Counted from the stretch's first letter, positions 25,508 to 34,358 are shown. The stretch: DNA of 64,000 nt from UKL13-2 sp031414695 (GCA_031414695.1 JANNWG010000014.1:1-64000); one strand, 5' to 3'. Program-made: numbers and translations. Notes: generated by a model from the letters alone, not told the origin.

Positions 25508-26878
25508 TCACGCCAACACCGCTCGTACGCGTGCTTGCGGTAGCGTCACGGTAAAAATCGAGCCATGCTGTTCCGTGCCTTGCTCACTTGTTATATCAAG
25601 CCTGCCATCGTGGCGCATGAGCACGTGTTTGACAATCGCCAAGCCTAATCCCGTGCCACCTGCGGCACGTGAACGCCCACGATCAACACGATAAAAGCGT
25701 TCCGTTAAGCGTGGTAAATGTTCGGCGGGGATGCCGTCACCATTGTCACGCACTGCAAACGACAACTCTCCCGTTCGGCTGTGAATTTTTGATGAAATAT
25801 GAATCGCGCCGCCCTCAGGCGTGTAGCGCACCGCATTTGAGACCAAGTTAGAAATAGCGCTCGATAATTCGTCACGATTGCCCGTTACCCAAGCAGGCGT
25901 TAAATCCGTCGTGATCTGATGCTTGCCGTTAGACAAAATAGTGGCGTCGGCTACGGAGGCATTGATGAGGCCTGTAAATTCAGTCTCGATTTCGGCTAAT
26001 TTATTATGTGCGTCCTCAAGACGTGAGAGCGCGAGCAAATCATCCACCAAGCGCTGCATACGTTCAGTTTGGGCGCGCATGTGGTTAAGTGAGCGTTTGA
26101 TAAGCTCGGGTTTGCTCTCACTTGCAGTGCTGACTTTTTCGATAGTTTCTAAAAACCCTGCCATTACCGTTAGTGGTGTGCGGAGCTCATGCGAAACATT
26201 CGCCACAAAATCACTTCGCATCCGCTCTAGCCGATTACGCTCAGAAATATCGCGCGATAGTAAAAGCGATTGTTCCTCTCCGAAGGCAACTAATTGCACC
26301 GTGTAAGTGGCGGCATCGCCTTGACTGCCGAGCGTTAAGGTTAGCGGTTCATTAAAATTACGCGCCGCCAAATAGGCGTTAAATTCAGGATAGCGGATGA
26401 AGTACGTGATGGTCTGCATTCGATCATTGGCTAACGATATGCGCCAATGTTTTTCAGCCATCGGGTTACACCAAACAATATTGTTGTCAATATCGAGCAT
26501 GACCGCGCCATCAGGCAACGCATTTGCGGCTTCTTGAAAGCGATCTAGCGAATCGTTGAGCGTCGCCTCACGCGTTTTCGCATCACGAATTAGCCGATAC
26601 AAATGTGTGAGCACTTCACCCCAAGCGCCAATACCATCGGGCACGAGCGCTGCCGTTTGCGTGCCGGAAAGCCACATGTAAAGTTGGGTTAGCATCCACG
26701 CGTGATAGGCAAATGCAATGAATGCAATCAGCCCTGCTAGGGCAAAACCGACGGCAGCGCTATGCGCGATTGCGCCAATACCACCAATAAATATCGCCAA
26801 CAGCAATACCCGAATGATGGCAACGATAAATAATGATTTAGCGTTTGAAACGTCGAGTGGCGGCGGGAGTGATGACAT
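25508..26878 (-). CDS. phoR: Phosphate-regulon sensor histidine kinase PhoR
   Basis: A 456-residue membrane kinase. Two N-terminal membrane segments (about 16-70) are followed by a linker and a PAS domain (ALPDGAVMLDIDNNIVWCNPMAEKHW). The H-box FVANVSHELRTPLTVMAGFLETI carries the phosphorylated His. The catalytic domain has NLVSNAVRYTPEGG, VRDNGDGIP and GGTGLGLAIVKHVL. With PhoB it controls the response to phosphate limitation. It lies 35 bp after phoB. Confidence 0.93.
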   Translation of the reverse strand: MSSLPPPLDVSNAKSLFIVAIIRVLLLAIFIGGIGAIAHSAAVGFALAGLIAFIAFAYHAWMLTQLYMWLSGTQTAALVPDGIGAWGEVLTHLYRLIRDAKTREATLNDSLDRFQEAANALPDGAVMLDIDNNIVWCNPMAEKHWRISLANDRMQTITYFIRYPEFNAYLAARNFNEPLTLTLGSQGDAATYTVQLVAFGEEQSLLLSRDISERNRLERMRSDFVANVSHELRTPLTVMAGFLETIEKVSTASESKPELIKRSLNHMRAQTERMQRLVDDLLALSRLEDAHNKLAEIETEFTGLINASVADATILSNGKHQITTDLTPAWVTGNRDELSSAISNLVSNAVRYTPEGGAIHISSKIHSRTGELSFAVRDNGDGIPAEHLPRLTERFYRVDRGRSRAAGGTGLGLAIVKHVLMRHDGRLDITSEQGTEQHGSIFTVTLPQARVRAVLA

Positions 26879-26913
26879 GCGCTAATGTTACGCGAAGTGC
26901 GGTTATTGCTGAC

Positions 26914-27603
26914 TCATTCGTCCTTTGCAAACCGATAGCCACTGCCACGCACCGTATGCACAAATACGTCATGACCTGAAGGCGAGATTGCGGAACGCAG
27001 TCGGCGAATATGCACATCTACTGTGCGCTCCTCAATAAACACATGGTCGCCCCAGACAAAATCAAGTAACTGCGTGCGGGAATAAACGCGCTCTAAATGC
27101 GTCATGAAAAAATGCAAAATACGAAACTCAGTCGGCCCCATGGTCAACGTTTGGCCATTGCCTGTTACTTTATGGGAAGCGGGGTCGAGCTTTAAGCCGT
27201 GATATTCAATGGTATCTTCGGTTAATTCTGGTGCGCGACGGCGAAGCACGGCCTTAATACGCGCCTCTAATTCTTTGAGTGAAAACGGCTTGACCATATA
27301 GTCATCCGCACCCGTTTCTAAGCCGCGCAATTTATCTTCTTCTTCACCACGTGCGGTGAGCAAAATAATTGGTAGCGATTTGGTGCGCGAATCTGCCCGT
27401 AGTTTTCGCGTTAATTCCACGCCGCTCATGCCGGGCAGCATCCAATCTAGCAGCGCTAAATCAGGCAGCTCGTGCTGCACCATTTTGATTGCCTCCTCAG
27501 CACTTGACTTCACCAGCACGCGATAACCACCCATTTCCAAATTAATTTGGATTAAATCTTGGATGGCAGGTTCGTCTTCGACTACGAGGATAGTTGGATT
27601 CAT
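26914..27603 (-). CDS. phoB: Phosphate-regulon response regulator PhoB
   Basis: A 229-residue OmpR-type regulator. I use the ATG at 27603 (MNPTILVVEDEPAIQ); the longer frame upstream has no family likeness. The receiver contains phosphoacceptor D53 (LLDWMLPG) and K in DDYMVKPFSLKEL. The winged-helix effector shows GPTEFRILHFFMTH, VDVHIRRLRSAI and HTVRGSGYRF. A Pho box 23 bp upstream suggests autoregulation. Confidence 0.95.
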   Translation of the reverse strand: MNPTILVVEDEPAIQDLIQINLEMGGYRVLVKSSAEEAIKMVQHELPDLALLDWMLPGMSGVELTRKLRADSRTKSLPIILLTARGEEEDKLRGLETGADDYMVKPFSLKELEARIKAVLRRRAPELTEDTIEYHGLKLDPASHKVTGNGQTLTMGPTEFRILHFFMTHLERVYSRTQLLDFVWGDHVFIEERTVDVHIRRLRSAISPSGHDVFVHTVRGSGYRFAKDE

Positions 27604-27625
27604 GACGACATGATATTTCAGCTTT

Positions 27626-27643
27626 GTGAAACTTATATGACAG
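27626..27643 (-). promoter_or_regulatory. Pho box upstream of phoB
   Basis: Read on the minus strand it is CTGTCATATAAGTTTCAC. The first 7-bp repeat CTGTCAT is perfect; after a 4-bp AT spacer the second repeat GTTTCAC has two mismatches. Position before phoB fits autoregulation by phosphorylated PhoB. Confidence 0.75.
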
Positions 27644-27679
27644 TGACTGCTGATAGGTGAGCAGGTATTATGTGTGGCT

Positions 27680-28042
27680 ATGACTGCACAAGCCCCCCAC
27701 CCAACTGAAATAACGCTGCACCAAGCTTCTCGCGATCTTGAAATCGCCTTTGATGACGGCAATCGTTTTCGTCTAAGCTGCGAATTTTTACGTGTACATT
27801 CGCCCTCCGCTGAGGTGCGCGGCCATGGGCCAGGCCAAGAAATCTTGCAAGTCGGCAAACGTCAAGTTGCTATTACGGCGATTGAGCCGGTCGGCACATA
27901 TGCGATTAAGTTGGTTTTTTCAGATGGCCACGATACCGGTTTGTACGCATGGGATTATTTGCATGACTTGGGTGTCAATCAGAATAATTATTGGCAAACT
28001 TATTTTGTGAGGCTGGAGCAGGCTGGGGCTTCACGAAATTAG
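27680..28042 (+). CDS. DUF971 domain protein
   Basis: A 120-residue protein of the gamma-butyrobetaine-hydroxylase N-terminal-like (DUF971) family: ITLHQASRDLEIAFDDGN, LSCEFLRVHSPSAEVRGHGP, then VGTYAIKLVFSDGHDTGLYAWDYL. The ATG at 27680 is preferred to the GTG at 27674. Such proteins are small, cytoplasmic and often sit next to ubiE in Betaproteobacteria, as here. The exact role is unknown; an iron-sulfur or redox link has been proposed for the fold. Confidence 0.85.
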   Translation: MTAQAPHPTEITLHQASRDLEIAFDDGNRFRLSCEFLRVHSPSAEVRGHGPGQEILQVGKRQVAITAIEPVGTYAIKLVFSDGHDTGLYAWDYLHDLGVNQNNYWQTYFVRLEQAGASRN

Positions 28043-28056
28043 GACAGAGCATTACG

Positions 28057-28476
28057 ATGACTAAAGAGATACAGCATTTTTTTGACAGCTACCGTGAATC
28101 CTTTAATCGCCTTGATGGACGTGCAGTATCGGCGCATTATCAAGTTCCATCGTTGATTTCGAGTAGCGCAAGCGAGGGATTATTTGTTGATGTCGTTGCG
28201 CTAGTTGCCAATAACGATGCGCTCTGCAATCTGTATCGGGATAACGGATTTGTTAGTGCTGACTACGTTGAAAACTTGTGCCTCAAACAGGGAGAAGATT
28301 TTTATTTGGCCGATTTGCAATGGACAATTAAGTGGGCCGATAAAGCCGCGCAACAATTTAATACGACTTACCAACTTGTGCGGCGTGGCGATGTAAATAC
28401 AAATATGCGGGCATGGAAAATTGAACACGTCACAGCTTATAGTGAACAACGTTTTTGGAAAGAGTCGCAATCATGA
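28057..28476 (+). CDS. NTF2/SnoaL-like protein
   Basis: A 139-residue protein from the ATG at 28057. MTKEIQHFFDSYRESFNRLD, then HYQVPSLISS and a C-terminal sheet region (TTYQLVRRGDVNTNMRAWKIEHVTAY) follow the usual NTF2-like alpha+beta layout. I see no catalytic residues that define a substrate. Its stop overlaps the ubiE start (ATGA), so it is translationally linked to ubiE and to DUF971 upstream. Confidence 0.7.
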   Translation: MTKEIQHFFDSYRESFNRLDGRAVSAHYQVPSLISSSASEGLFVDVVALVANNDALCNLYRDNGFVSADYVENLCLKQGEDFYLADLQWTIKWADKAAQQFNTTYQLVRRGDVNTNMRAWKIEHVTAYSEQRFWKESQS

Positions 28477-29198
28477 CCAATACCCATTTTGGCTTTCAAC
28501 AAGTCGATGAAACCATTAAAGCCAGCAAAGTCCGCGAGGTATTTCGCTCGGTGGCACCTAGTTACGACATCATGAATGATTTGATGTCGGGCGGGCTGCA
28601 TCGTGTGTGGAAAAAATTCACTGTTGATTTAGTCAATGTGCAGCCAGGCGAAAAAGTGCTCGATGTGGCTTCTGGTACGGCTGACTTAGCCGCAGCCTTC
28701 GCAAAGCGTGCAGGTGCGGCGAATGTGTGGCAGACGGATATAAATGAAGCGATGTTAAAAGTTGGTCGCGATCGTCTGAGTAACGACGGTCTCGCCTCGC
28801 CCAACGCATTAGCGGATGGCGAAAAATTACCCTTTGCAGATGCATCATTTGATGTGGTTTCGGTTGCCTTCGGCCTACGCAATATGACGCATAAAGATGT
28901 TGCTCTCGCCGAAATGACACGCGTGTTAAAGCCCGGTGGCAGGTTGTTTGTACTCGAATTTTCAAAAGTCCACCCTAAGCTTGAAAAAGCCTACGATGCT
29001 TACTCGTTTGGCCTGTTGCCAAAAATTGGAAAATTTGTCGCCAAAGATGCCGCCAGCTATCAGTATTTGGCCGAATCCATCCGTATGCACCCGAACCAAG
29101 AAACGCTCAAGGCCATGATGGAAACAGCAGGCTTGGGTAATGTGGAGTATTGGAATTTGACAGCGGGCGTGGTGGCGTTGCATCGTGGGATTAAGTAA
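28473..29198 (+). CDS. ubiE: Ubiquinone/menaquinone C-methyltransferase UbiE
   Basis: A 241-residue SAM methyltransferase for the ubiquinone pathway. VREVFRSVAPSYDIMNDLMSGGLHRVWK, VLDVASGTADLAAAFAKRAG, FDVVSVAFGLRNMTHKDVAL and RVLKPGGRLFVLEFSK are diagnostic. The ATG at 28473 overlaps the preceding stop. Two further ubiquinone factors, ubiJ and ubiK, lie within 4.5 kb. Confidence 0.96.
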   Translation: MTNTHFGFQQVDETIKASKVREVFRSVAPSYDIMNDLMSGGLHRVWKKFTVDLVNVQPGEKVLDVASGTADLAAAFAKRAGAANVWQTDINEAMLKVGRDRLSNDGLASPNALADGEKLPFADASFDVVSVAFGLRNMTHKDVALAEMTRVLKPGGRLFVLEFSKVHPKLEKAYDAYSFGLLPKIGKFVAKDAASYQYLAESIRMHPNQETLKAMMETAGLGNVEYWNLTAGVVALHRGIK

Positions 29199-29331
29199 GT
29201 GGTTTTAACCACACAATAACTAAGGCCTTTGACAATATTTATGTGCGATTCGGTGGAATTCTTTTAGTTATTTATAGTCATAGTCACCTACTTGCTAATT
29301 TCAATTTTTAACTAACCTATCAGGGTGCATC

Positions 29332-30336
29332 ATGAAATCACTCATTGCCTCACTCACAATTACCATCTTTGCGCTAGCTAGCCTCGGCATCATGACGGAT
29401 GCGGAAGCCAAAAAGCGTTTCGGCGGCGGTAAATCATCAGGCATGCAAAAGGAATCCGTCAAGCGCGACCCTACTCCACCGCCTACCAATGCTGCGCCAG
29501 CCGCTGCATCTGGCCAAGCCGTCGCTCCCGCAGCAGCAGGCGCTACGGCAGCTGCTGCGGCTAAGCCGGGCATGGGCCGATTTTTAGGCCCGCTCGCGGG
29601 CTTAGCAGCCGGTGGATTACTCGCCGCTATGTTTATGGGTGGCGCGTTTGATGGCATCAAGTTTTTCGATATTTTGCTCATGATCGGTCTGGCCGCAGCG
29701 GCTTTTTTCTTAGTTCGCATGTTTATGCGTAAAAAAATGGCGGCTGCAAATCCATTGGGTAATGAGCCAAACACCATGCAATACCAAGGTGCCGGTGGCG
29801 CATACAACCCGACAGCCCCCGCCCCCGCTGAAGCGCCACGTGCCGCATATGTTCCTGCCCAACCAACATCAGGCCGCACCGCCACACCTGAAATCGGTAG
29901 CCGGTTGATGACCGCCAATGCCACGCCAGAAATCATTAATGAAGTTACCGCAAATCCGCGCATACCTGCTGATTTTGATGTGGCACCATTCGAGCGCCAC
30001 TCCAAGGCGGCATTTATTCGCTTGCAAGCGGCCAATGACACAAAAGACATTGACGACATTCGTGATTTCACCACGCCAGAAATGTTTGGCGAAATTGCAT
30101 TGCAGTTTCAAGAACGCGGCACAGTCACACAAAAAACCGAAGTTGTCTCCGTTGATGCGCGCGTCATCGAAGTGGTAATTGAAAATCAAAAAGCCGTTGC
30201 AAGCGTTCGCTACACTGGTGTGATTCGTGAAGACGGTGAAAACGCCGAAGGCTTCGATGAAGTCTGGCACGTCATTAAAGATTTGTCAGATGCAAACGCT
30301 GCTTGGAAGCTTGCAGGCATTCAACAGATTCAATAG
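29332..30336 (+). CDS. Tim44-like domain membrane protein
   Basis: A 334-residue protein. Its order is: a signal peptide (about 1-26, AEA end); a Pro/Ala-rich low-complexity stretch (about 45-80); Gly/Ala-rich and hydrophobic membrane segments (PLAGLAAGGLLAAMFMGGAF and FFDILLMIGLAAAAFFLVRM); a second Pro/Ala linker; and a C-terminal Tim44-like domain from about 215 (FERHSKAAFIRLQAANDTKD...). The bacterial Tim44-like family is common beside ubiE and ubiJ in Betaproteobacteria; its function is not settled. Confidence 0.85.
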   Translation: MKSLIASLTITIFALASLGIMTDAEAKKRFGGGKSSGMQKESVKRDPTPPPTNAAPAAASGQAVAPAAAGATAAAAAKPGMGRFLGPLAGLAAGGLLAAMFMGGAFDGIKFFDILLMIGLAAAAFFLVRMFMRKKMAAANPLGNEPNTMQYQGAGGAYNPTAPAPAEAPRAAYVPAQPTSGRTATPEIGSRLMTANATPEIINEVTANPRIPADFDVAPFERHSKAAFIRLQAANDTKDIDDIRDFTTPEMFGEIALQFQERGTVTQKTEVVSVDARVIEVVIENQKAVASVRYTGVIREDGENAEGFDEVWHVIKDLSDANAAWKLAGIQQIQ

Positions 30337-30355
30337 CCGCAGTATTAAAATAACT

Positions 30356-30426
30356 AAACCCTAGTACTGACGAGCGTTTCAAAGCAAATATGTGCTGAAA
30401 TGCTCGCCAATACTAGGGTTTTGTAT
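30356..30426 (+). terminator. Long hairpin terminator
   Basis: AAACCCTAGTA (30356-30366) pairs with TACTAGGGTTT (30411-30421), and pairing continues inward (GACGAGCGTTTCA with TGAAATGCTCG). It is followed by T-rich DNA. It belongs to the same hairpin family as 24479 and 38792. Confidence 0.7.
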
Positions 30427-30509
30427 TTTGTAAGTGCTGAACATTGTAATCGTCTGTTGCAGCTTTATTTGAACCTTTATTTGAACATGAGGCAAAACCT
30501 TCTACAAAC

Positions 30510-31127
30510 ATGCTAACCACCGTACCCAATATCGCCGCCGCAAAACTAATCAATCGTGTACTGAGCGATTACTCACTTGCTGGTGAACGCCTTGCTGTGC
30601 ATGCTGGCGCTAGGATTAATATCACGCTAGGGCTGTTATCCATCGCCATTCGTATTAACCAACATGGTGGTGTTGAGCCGGTTGGTGAGGGCGCTTCAGA
30701 TAATGCGACGGTAATTTTTCACATTCCGTTATCCGCCGTGCCACGGTTAATTAAAAAAAACGAATCCGCCTATCGTGAAATTGCCTTCACGGGCGATAGT
30801 GAACTAGCGCAGCTGCTTTCCAACATCGCGCGAAATGTGGAGTGGGATGTGGGTGAGGATTTGAGTCGGTTGTTAGGTGGCGGCACTGTTGCAGATATTG
30901 TTTCGCAACGGCTTACCGGCGGCGTGAAATCGCTCTCAGCGCTTAGCAGTGAAATGGGTCAGCGATTCACAGAAAACATGGCGGAATACTTGGTACACGA
31001 GCGGCACGCGTTCGTCACAGCCGATGCACTTGAAACGCTAACATGCGATAACGAAACGCTACGCGACGATGTGGCGAGGCTTGAGGCTAGGGTTGCGCGG
31101 TTGCACAACCTAACACCTGCCGTATAA
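30510..31127 (+). CDS. ubiJ: Ubiquinone biosynthesis accessory factor UbiJ
   Basis: A 205-residue SCP2-domain protein. The N-terminal half has the SCP2-like lipid-binding fold (NATVIFHIPLSAVPRLIKKN), then DSELAQLLSNIARNVEWDVGEDLSRLLGG, a UbiJ hallmark. The C-terminus is a coiled coil (NETLRDDVARLEARVARL). With UbiK it organises the soluble ubiquinone-synthesis complex. It converges with comM, leaving only 5 bp between stops. Confidence 0.9.
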   Translation: MLTTVPNIAAAKLINRVLSDYSLAGERLAVHAGARINITLGLLSIAIRINQHGGVEPVGEGASDNATVIFHIPLSAVPRLIKKNESAYREIAFTGDSELAQLLSNIARNVEWDVGEDLSRLLGGGTVADIVSQRLTGGVKSLSALSSEMGQRFTENMAEYLVHERHAFVTADALETLTCDNETLRDDVARLEARVARLHNLTPAV

Positions 31128-31132
31128 GTGCA

Positions 31133-32632
31133 CTAACTCGTTTTATCCATCCGCCGATATTGCACCGCCTCCGCAATATGTCCCGCTTCTACGGCATCTT
31201 TGCCCGCTAAGTCGGCAATCGTGCGAGCAACTTTTAACACGCGATGATAAGCGCGCGCGGATAATCCCATTTTTTGAATGGCGGCTTTGAGTAGCGCTTC
31301 ACCTGCGGCGTCAGGTGCGCACAGGGTGTCGATATGTTTAACGTCCAATTTCGCGTTGGGTTTTTGTTGACGTTTGAGTTGACGTTGAAATGCCGCTTCA
31401 ACACGTTCACGAATAACGTCGGACGACTCACCGTGCGGTGACTTTACAAGTGAGAGCTGCGGCACCGCGGGCACTTCAATTTGCAAATCAATACGGTCAA
31501 GCAGTGGCCCAGAGATCTTGCCGCGATAGCGTGCAATTTGGTCCGGCGAGCACCGACATTTGTTGGTGTAGTGACCGAGAAAGCCGCATGGGCATGGATT
31601 CATTGCCGCCACTAACTGAAACTCTGCCGGAAAATCCGCTTGTCGCGCGGCGCGCGAAATAGTGATGCGGCCAGACTCTAACGGCTCGCGCAAGACCTCC
31701 AATACATTACGATCAAACTCAGGTAATTCGTCTAAAAATAATACGCCATGATGCGAAAGCGAAATTTCGCCAGGGCGCGGGTTTGAGCCGCCACCAACAA
31801 GCGCCACGCCGGAGGCCGTATGGTGCGGGTTTCTAAATGGACGCTGTTTCCAACGCGCTAATTTGAAACCACCCGTGAGACTTTGCACTGCTGCTGCTTC
31901 AAGCGCTTCGTTTTCAGTCATCGCCGGTAAGATACCCGGGAAGCGTTGCGCTAACATGGTTTTGCCTGTGCCCGGTGGTCCCATCATCAAAATACTATGC
32001 CCACCTGCAGCGGCGACTTCCAATGCACGCTTCGCGCCAGCCTGGCCTTTTACATCCGCAAAATCTTCGTAAGTGTTTTGGGTTTGTAACTCTTGTGCGG
32101 GCACATACGGCGGTATTAGTTCACGCCCCGCCAGATGCGCGCAAACCTGTAATAAATTGTCTGCTGCCAGTACCGTTGCGTTCGTTACTAGCGAGGCCTC
32201 AACGGCAGATGCTTTTGGCAAAATAAACGCACGGCCATCACGATGTGCTTTTAAGGCCATCGCCAATGCACCACGGATTGGCCGTAAGTCACCGGTGAGC
32301 GCTAATTCACCTGCAAATTCATATTGCTTTAATTTGTCCCCCGGTATTTGCCCAGTCGCCACCAAGATACCAATGGCAATCGGCAAATCAAATCGTCCGC
32401 TATCTTTCGGTAGCTCGGCTGGCGCGAGATTTACCGTGATGCGCCGCGCAGGAAATTCAAAACGTGCATTCAGCAGTGCCGCACGTACGCGGTCTTTGCT
32501 TTCTTTAACTTCTAATTCAGGCAAACCGACGATGGTAAATGCCGGGAGGCCGTTGGCTAAGTGGACTTCTACCGTGACTTCCGGCGCCTCCATGCCCGTT
32601 AGCGCACGGCTAATTAGTACGGCGAGCGACAT
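31133..32632 (-). CDS. comM: YifB/ComM-family Mg-chelatase-like AAA+ ATPase
   Basis: A 499-residue protein. The N-terminal domain (SLAVLISRALTGMEAPEVTVEVH, GLPELEVKESKDRVRAAL) has a Lon-type fold. The AAA+ core has Walker A GPPGTGKTMLAQRFPG, Walker B GVLFLDELPEFDR and a zinc-like cluster (CPCGFLGHYTNKCRCS). ComM is a hexameric branch-migration helicase in natural transformation; whether this organism is transformable is not shown here. Its start overlaps the ubiK stop by one base. Confidence 0.94.
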   Translation of the reverse strand: MSLAVLISRALTGMEAPEVTVEVHLANGLPAFTIVGLPELEVKESKDRVRAALLNARFEFPARRITVNLAPAELPKDSGRFDLPIAIGILVATGQIPGDKLKQYEFAGELALTGDLRPIRGALAMALKAHRDGRAFILPKASAVEASLVTNATVLAADNLLQVCAHLAGRELIPPYVPAQELQTQNTYEDFADVKGQAGAKRALEVAAAGGHSILMMGPPGTGKTMLAQRFPGILPAMTENEALEAAAVQSLTGGFKLARWKQRPFRNPHHTASGVALVGGGSNPRPGEISLSHHGVLFLDELPEFDRNVLEVLREPLESGRITISRAARQADFPAEFQLVAAMNPCPCGFLGHYTNKCRCSPDQIARYRGKISGPLLDRIDLQIEVPAVPQLSLVKSPHGESSDVIRERVEAAFQRQLKRQQKPNAKLDVKHIDTLCAPDAAGEALLKAAIQKMGLSARAYHRVLKVARTIADLAGKDAVEAGHIAEAVQYRRMDKTS

Positions 32633-32886
32633 TATTTACTTTGCTCGAGTTGGCTAATTTTTAATTCCAGTGCCGCAAGTTTCGCGCGCGTTTTATCGAG
32701 TAGCGTGCGCTGCGCGTCAAATTCTTGACGTGTCACCAAGCCCTCTTTAGCCAGTTGCGAAATGAAATGTTGACGTGCGTTTTTTTCAATCTCACCCGCA
32801 GGTGAAGCGGCAATTGCTTCACCTACACGTTTGGCGAGAGAAGCAAGTTTGTCAAACTGTGGATTGGGGGTATTTGTATTAGTCAT
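32632..32886 (-). CDS. ubiK: Ubiquinone biosynthesis accessory factor UbiK
   Basis: An 84-residue BMFP-domain protein (YqiC family). The pattern is FDKLASLAKRVGEAIAASPAGE, then KNARQHFISQLAKEGLVTRQEFDAQ, then a C-terminal coiled coil (KTRAKLAALELKISQLEQ). UbiK partners UbiJ in ubiquinone synthesis; ubiJ is 1.5 kb away on the other strand. Its TAA overlaps the comM ATG. Confidence 0.9.
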   Translation of the reverse strand: MTNTNTPNPQFDKLASLAKRVGEAIAASPAGEIEKNARQHFISQLAKEGLVTRQEFDAQRTLLDKTRAKLAALELKISQLEQSK

Positions 32887-32998
32887 AGGTTATTTTAGCG
32901 CGCTGACGATTTTTACTTCAGAACGTTTTTCACGCAAACAAATCAGTAGATGAAGCAAGATTTAACACAAAGATGACATGGAATAGCGATAAAATCGG

Positions 32999-33044
32999 GC
33001 ACTTTGTTGGTGCGCCAACAATGAGTAGTGCGCGTTTTTAGTGC
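32999..33044. promoter_or_regulatory. Two NtrC-like binding sites
   Basis: GCACTTTGTTGGTGC (32999-33013) fits the GCAC-N7-GTGC NtrC pattern exactly, and GCGCGTTTTTAGTGC (33030-33044) has one mismatch. Their centres are 31 bp apart, about three helical turns, and lie about 80-110 bp upstream of a sigma-54 promoter, the usual enhancer distance. A nearby palindrome TTGTTGG/CCAACAA overlaps the first. Confidence 0.7.
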
Positions 33045-33117
33045 GGCAATCGCATCAAAACCGCAACAGTTGTCGCAAAAGTGCCCGAATTCATGCTTTT
33101 TTGCACAACCGCAATGA

Positions 33118-33133
33118 TGGCACGCAACGTGCT
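33118..33133 (+). promoter_or_regulatory. Sigma-54 promoter
   Basis: TGGCACGCAACGTGCT matches the -24/-12 consensus (TGGCACG-N4-TTGC) at every position but one, with correct GG-GC spacing. It lies 39 bp before the porin-like gene and so would drive it and possibly glnK-amtB under nitrogen limitation. Confidence 0.85.
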
Positions 33134-33171
33134 AACTACCCTTAGCCTCTTCACAAACGATCGAAGGATAT

Positions 33172-33933
33172 ATGATGAAATTAAAACAATTGACACTCGC
33201 TGTACTCATGGCATCAGGCGTAACAGCAGCCTATGCACAAACGCCAGCAGGTGTAACACCTGAGCATACATTTGCACCAAAAGTATCGCTATACAGTGAA
33301 TACGAGTATCGCGGTATTTCACAAACATCAGAAAAACCAGCGTTGCAATTAAACCTTGACTATACAAACGCATCAGGTCTTTACGCAGGTTTGTTTTTGA
33401 CAAATGTTAAATGGCTAAAAGACGGCGCCAAAGCAGGTGGCTTTAATACCAATGCCAAACTTGAGCTAGATTTGTTTGTTGGCTACAAATTTGAAGTGGT
33501 CAAAGACGTAACCATGGATATTGGTTATTTACGTTATGAATATCCTTCTAGCAAGGCGTTCAACCCAAAACCAAACACGGATGAAGTGTATGTTGGTTTA
33601 ATCGCAGGCCCGTTTAGCGCGAAATACTCCCACGCGACCAGCACGCTATTTGGTTTTGCGGGCAGCAAAGGTTCAACATTCACCGAATTAAATTGGGCAC
33701 AAGAAGTGTTCCCAAAATTCACGATGAATGCACAGCTTGCACGCCAAACTGTGAAGAAGAACAACGACTTTAGCTATACCGTTTATAAAATCGGTGGCAC
33801 CTATGATTTAGGTGAAGGCTGGGCAGCAGGTGGTTATTTCAAAGACACCAATGCGAAGAAAAACAGCTACACCGTGCTGGGTAAAGACTGGAGCAAAGGT
33901 CGCTTAGTCGCATTCGTTTCAAAATCATTCTAG
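33172..33933 (+). CDS. TorF-family putative porin
   Basis: A 253-residue outer-membrane protein (TIGR02001/Gcw_chp type). A signal peptide (about 1-22, AYA end) is followed by VSLYSEYEYRGISQTSEKPALQ and alternating beta-strand segments, ending with an aromatic F. Homologues regularly precede glnK-amtB in Betaproteobacteria, suggesting a nitrogen-related uptake role. It is preceded by NtrC-like sites and a sigma-54 promoter. An internal terminator follows, so glnK may be reached by read-through or have its own promoter. Confidence 0.88.
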   Translation: MMKLKQLTLAVLMASGVTAAYAQTPAGVTPEHTFAPKVSLYSEYEYRGISQTSEKPALQLNLDYTNASGLYAGLFLTNVKWLKDGAKAGGFNTNAKLELDLFVGYKFEVVKDVTMDIGYLRYEYPSSKAFNPKPNTDEVYVGLIAGPFSAKYSHATSTLFGFAGSKGSTFTELNWAQEVFPKFTMNAQLARQTVKKNNDFSYTVYKIGGTYDLGEGWAAGGYFKDTNAKKNSYTVLGKDWSKGRLVAFVSKSF

Positions 33934-33950
33934 TTTTACGTTCGCCCTGA

Positions 33951-33986
33951 AAAGGGGCAATCCGTCGTGATTGCCCCTTTTTTTAT
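33951..33986 (+). terminator. Terminator between porin and glnK
   Basis: AAAGGGGCAAT (33951-33961) pairs with ATTGCCCCTTT (33970-33980), followed by a T-run. Confidence 0.9.
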
Positions 33987-34019
33987 TTTTTTACGATTTT
34001 TTACTCACGGGAGCACACC

Positions 34020-34358
34020 ATGAAACTGGTCACGGCAGTCATCAAGCCATTTAAGCTCGATGAAGTCCGCGAAGCTTTATCCGCCATTGGCGTACAAGGC
34101 ATCACGGTCACAGAAGTTAAGGGATTTGGACGACAAAAAGGCCACACCGAGTTATATCGCGGTGCGGAATACGTTGTTGATTTTCTGCCCAAAGTGAAAA
34201 TTGAAGCCGCCATCAAAGACGAGATGCTTGATCAAGTCATGGAGGCTATCGAAAAATCCGCCAACACCGGCAAAATCGGCGACGGCAAAATTTTTGTTTT
34301 CGATCTACAACAAGTGGTTCGTATTCGCACCGGGGAAACCGGCGCGGATGCGTTGTAA
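34020..34358 (+). CDS. glnK: PII nitrogen regulatory protein GlnK
   Basis: A 112-residue trimeric PII protein. MKLVTAVIKPFKLDEVREAL, VTEVKGFGRQKGHTELYRGA, uridylylated Tyr51 in the T-loop (AEYVVDFLPK), and TGKIGDGKIFVFDLQQVVRIRTGE are typical. Placed 12 bp before amtB, it is the partner that blocks the ammonium channel when nitrogen is ample. Confidence 0.97.
   Translation: MKLVTAVIKPFKLDEVREALSAIGVQGITVTEVKGFGRQKGHTELYRGAEYVVDFLPKVKIEAAIKDEMLDQVMEAIEKSANTGKIGDGKIFVFDLQQVVRIRTGETGADAL

Noticed and set aside
27604..27858. N-terminal extension of the phoB frame
   Set aside because: It runs antisense to the DUF971 start and across the Pho box; the receiver domain begins exactly at the ATG at 27603.
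29301..30074. Long Ala-rich frame antisense to the Tim44-like gene
   Set aside because: It arises from the reverse complement of the Ala/Pro-rich linker; no motif.
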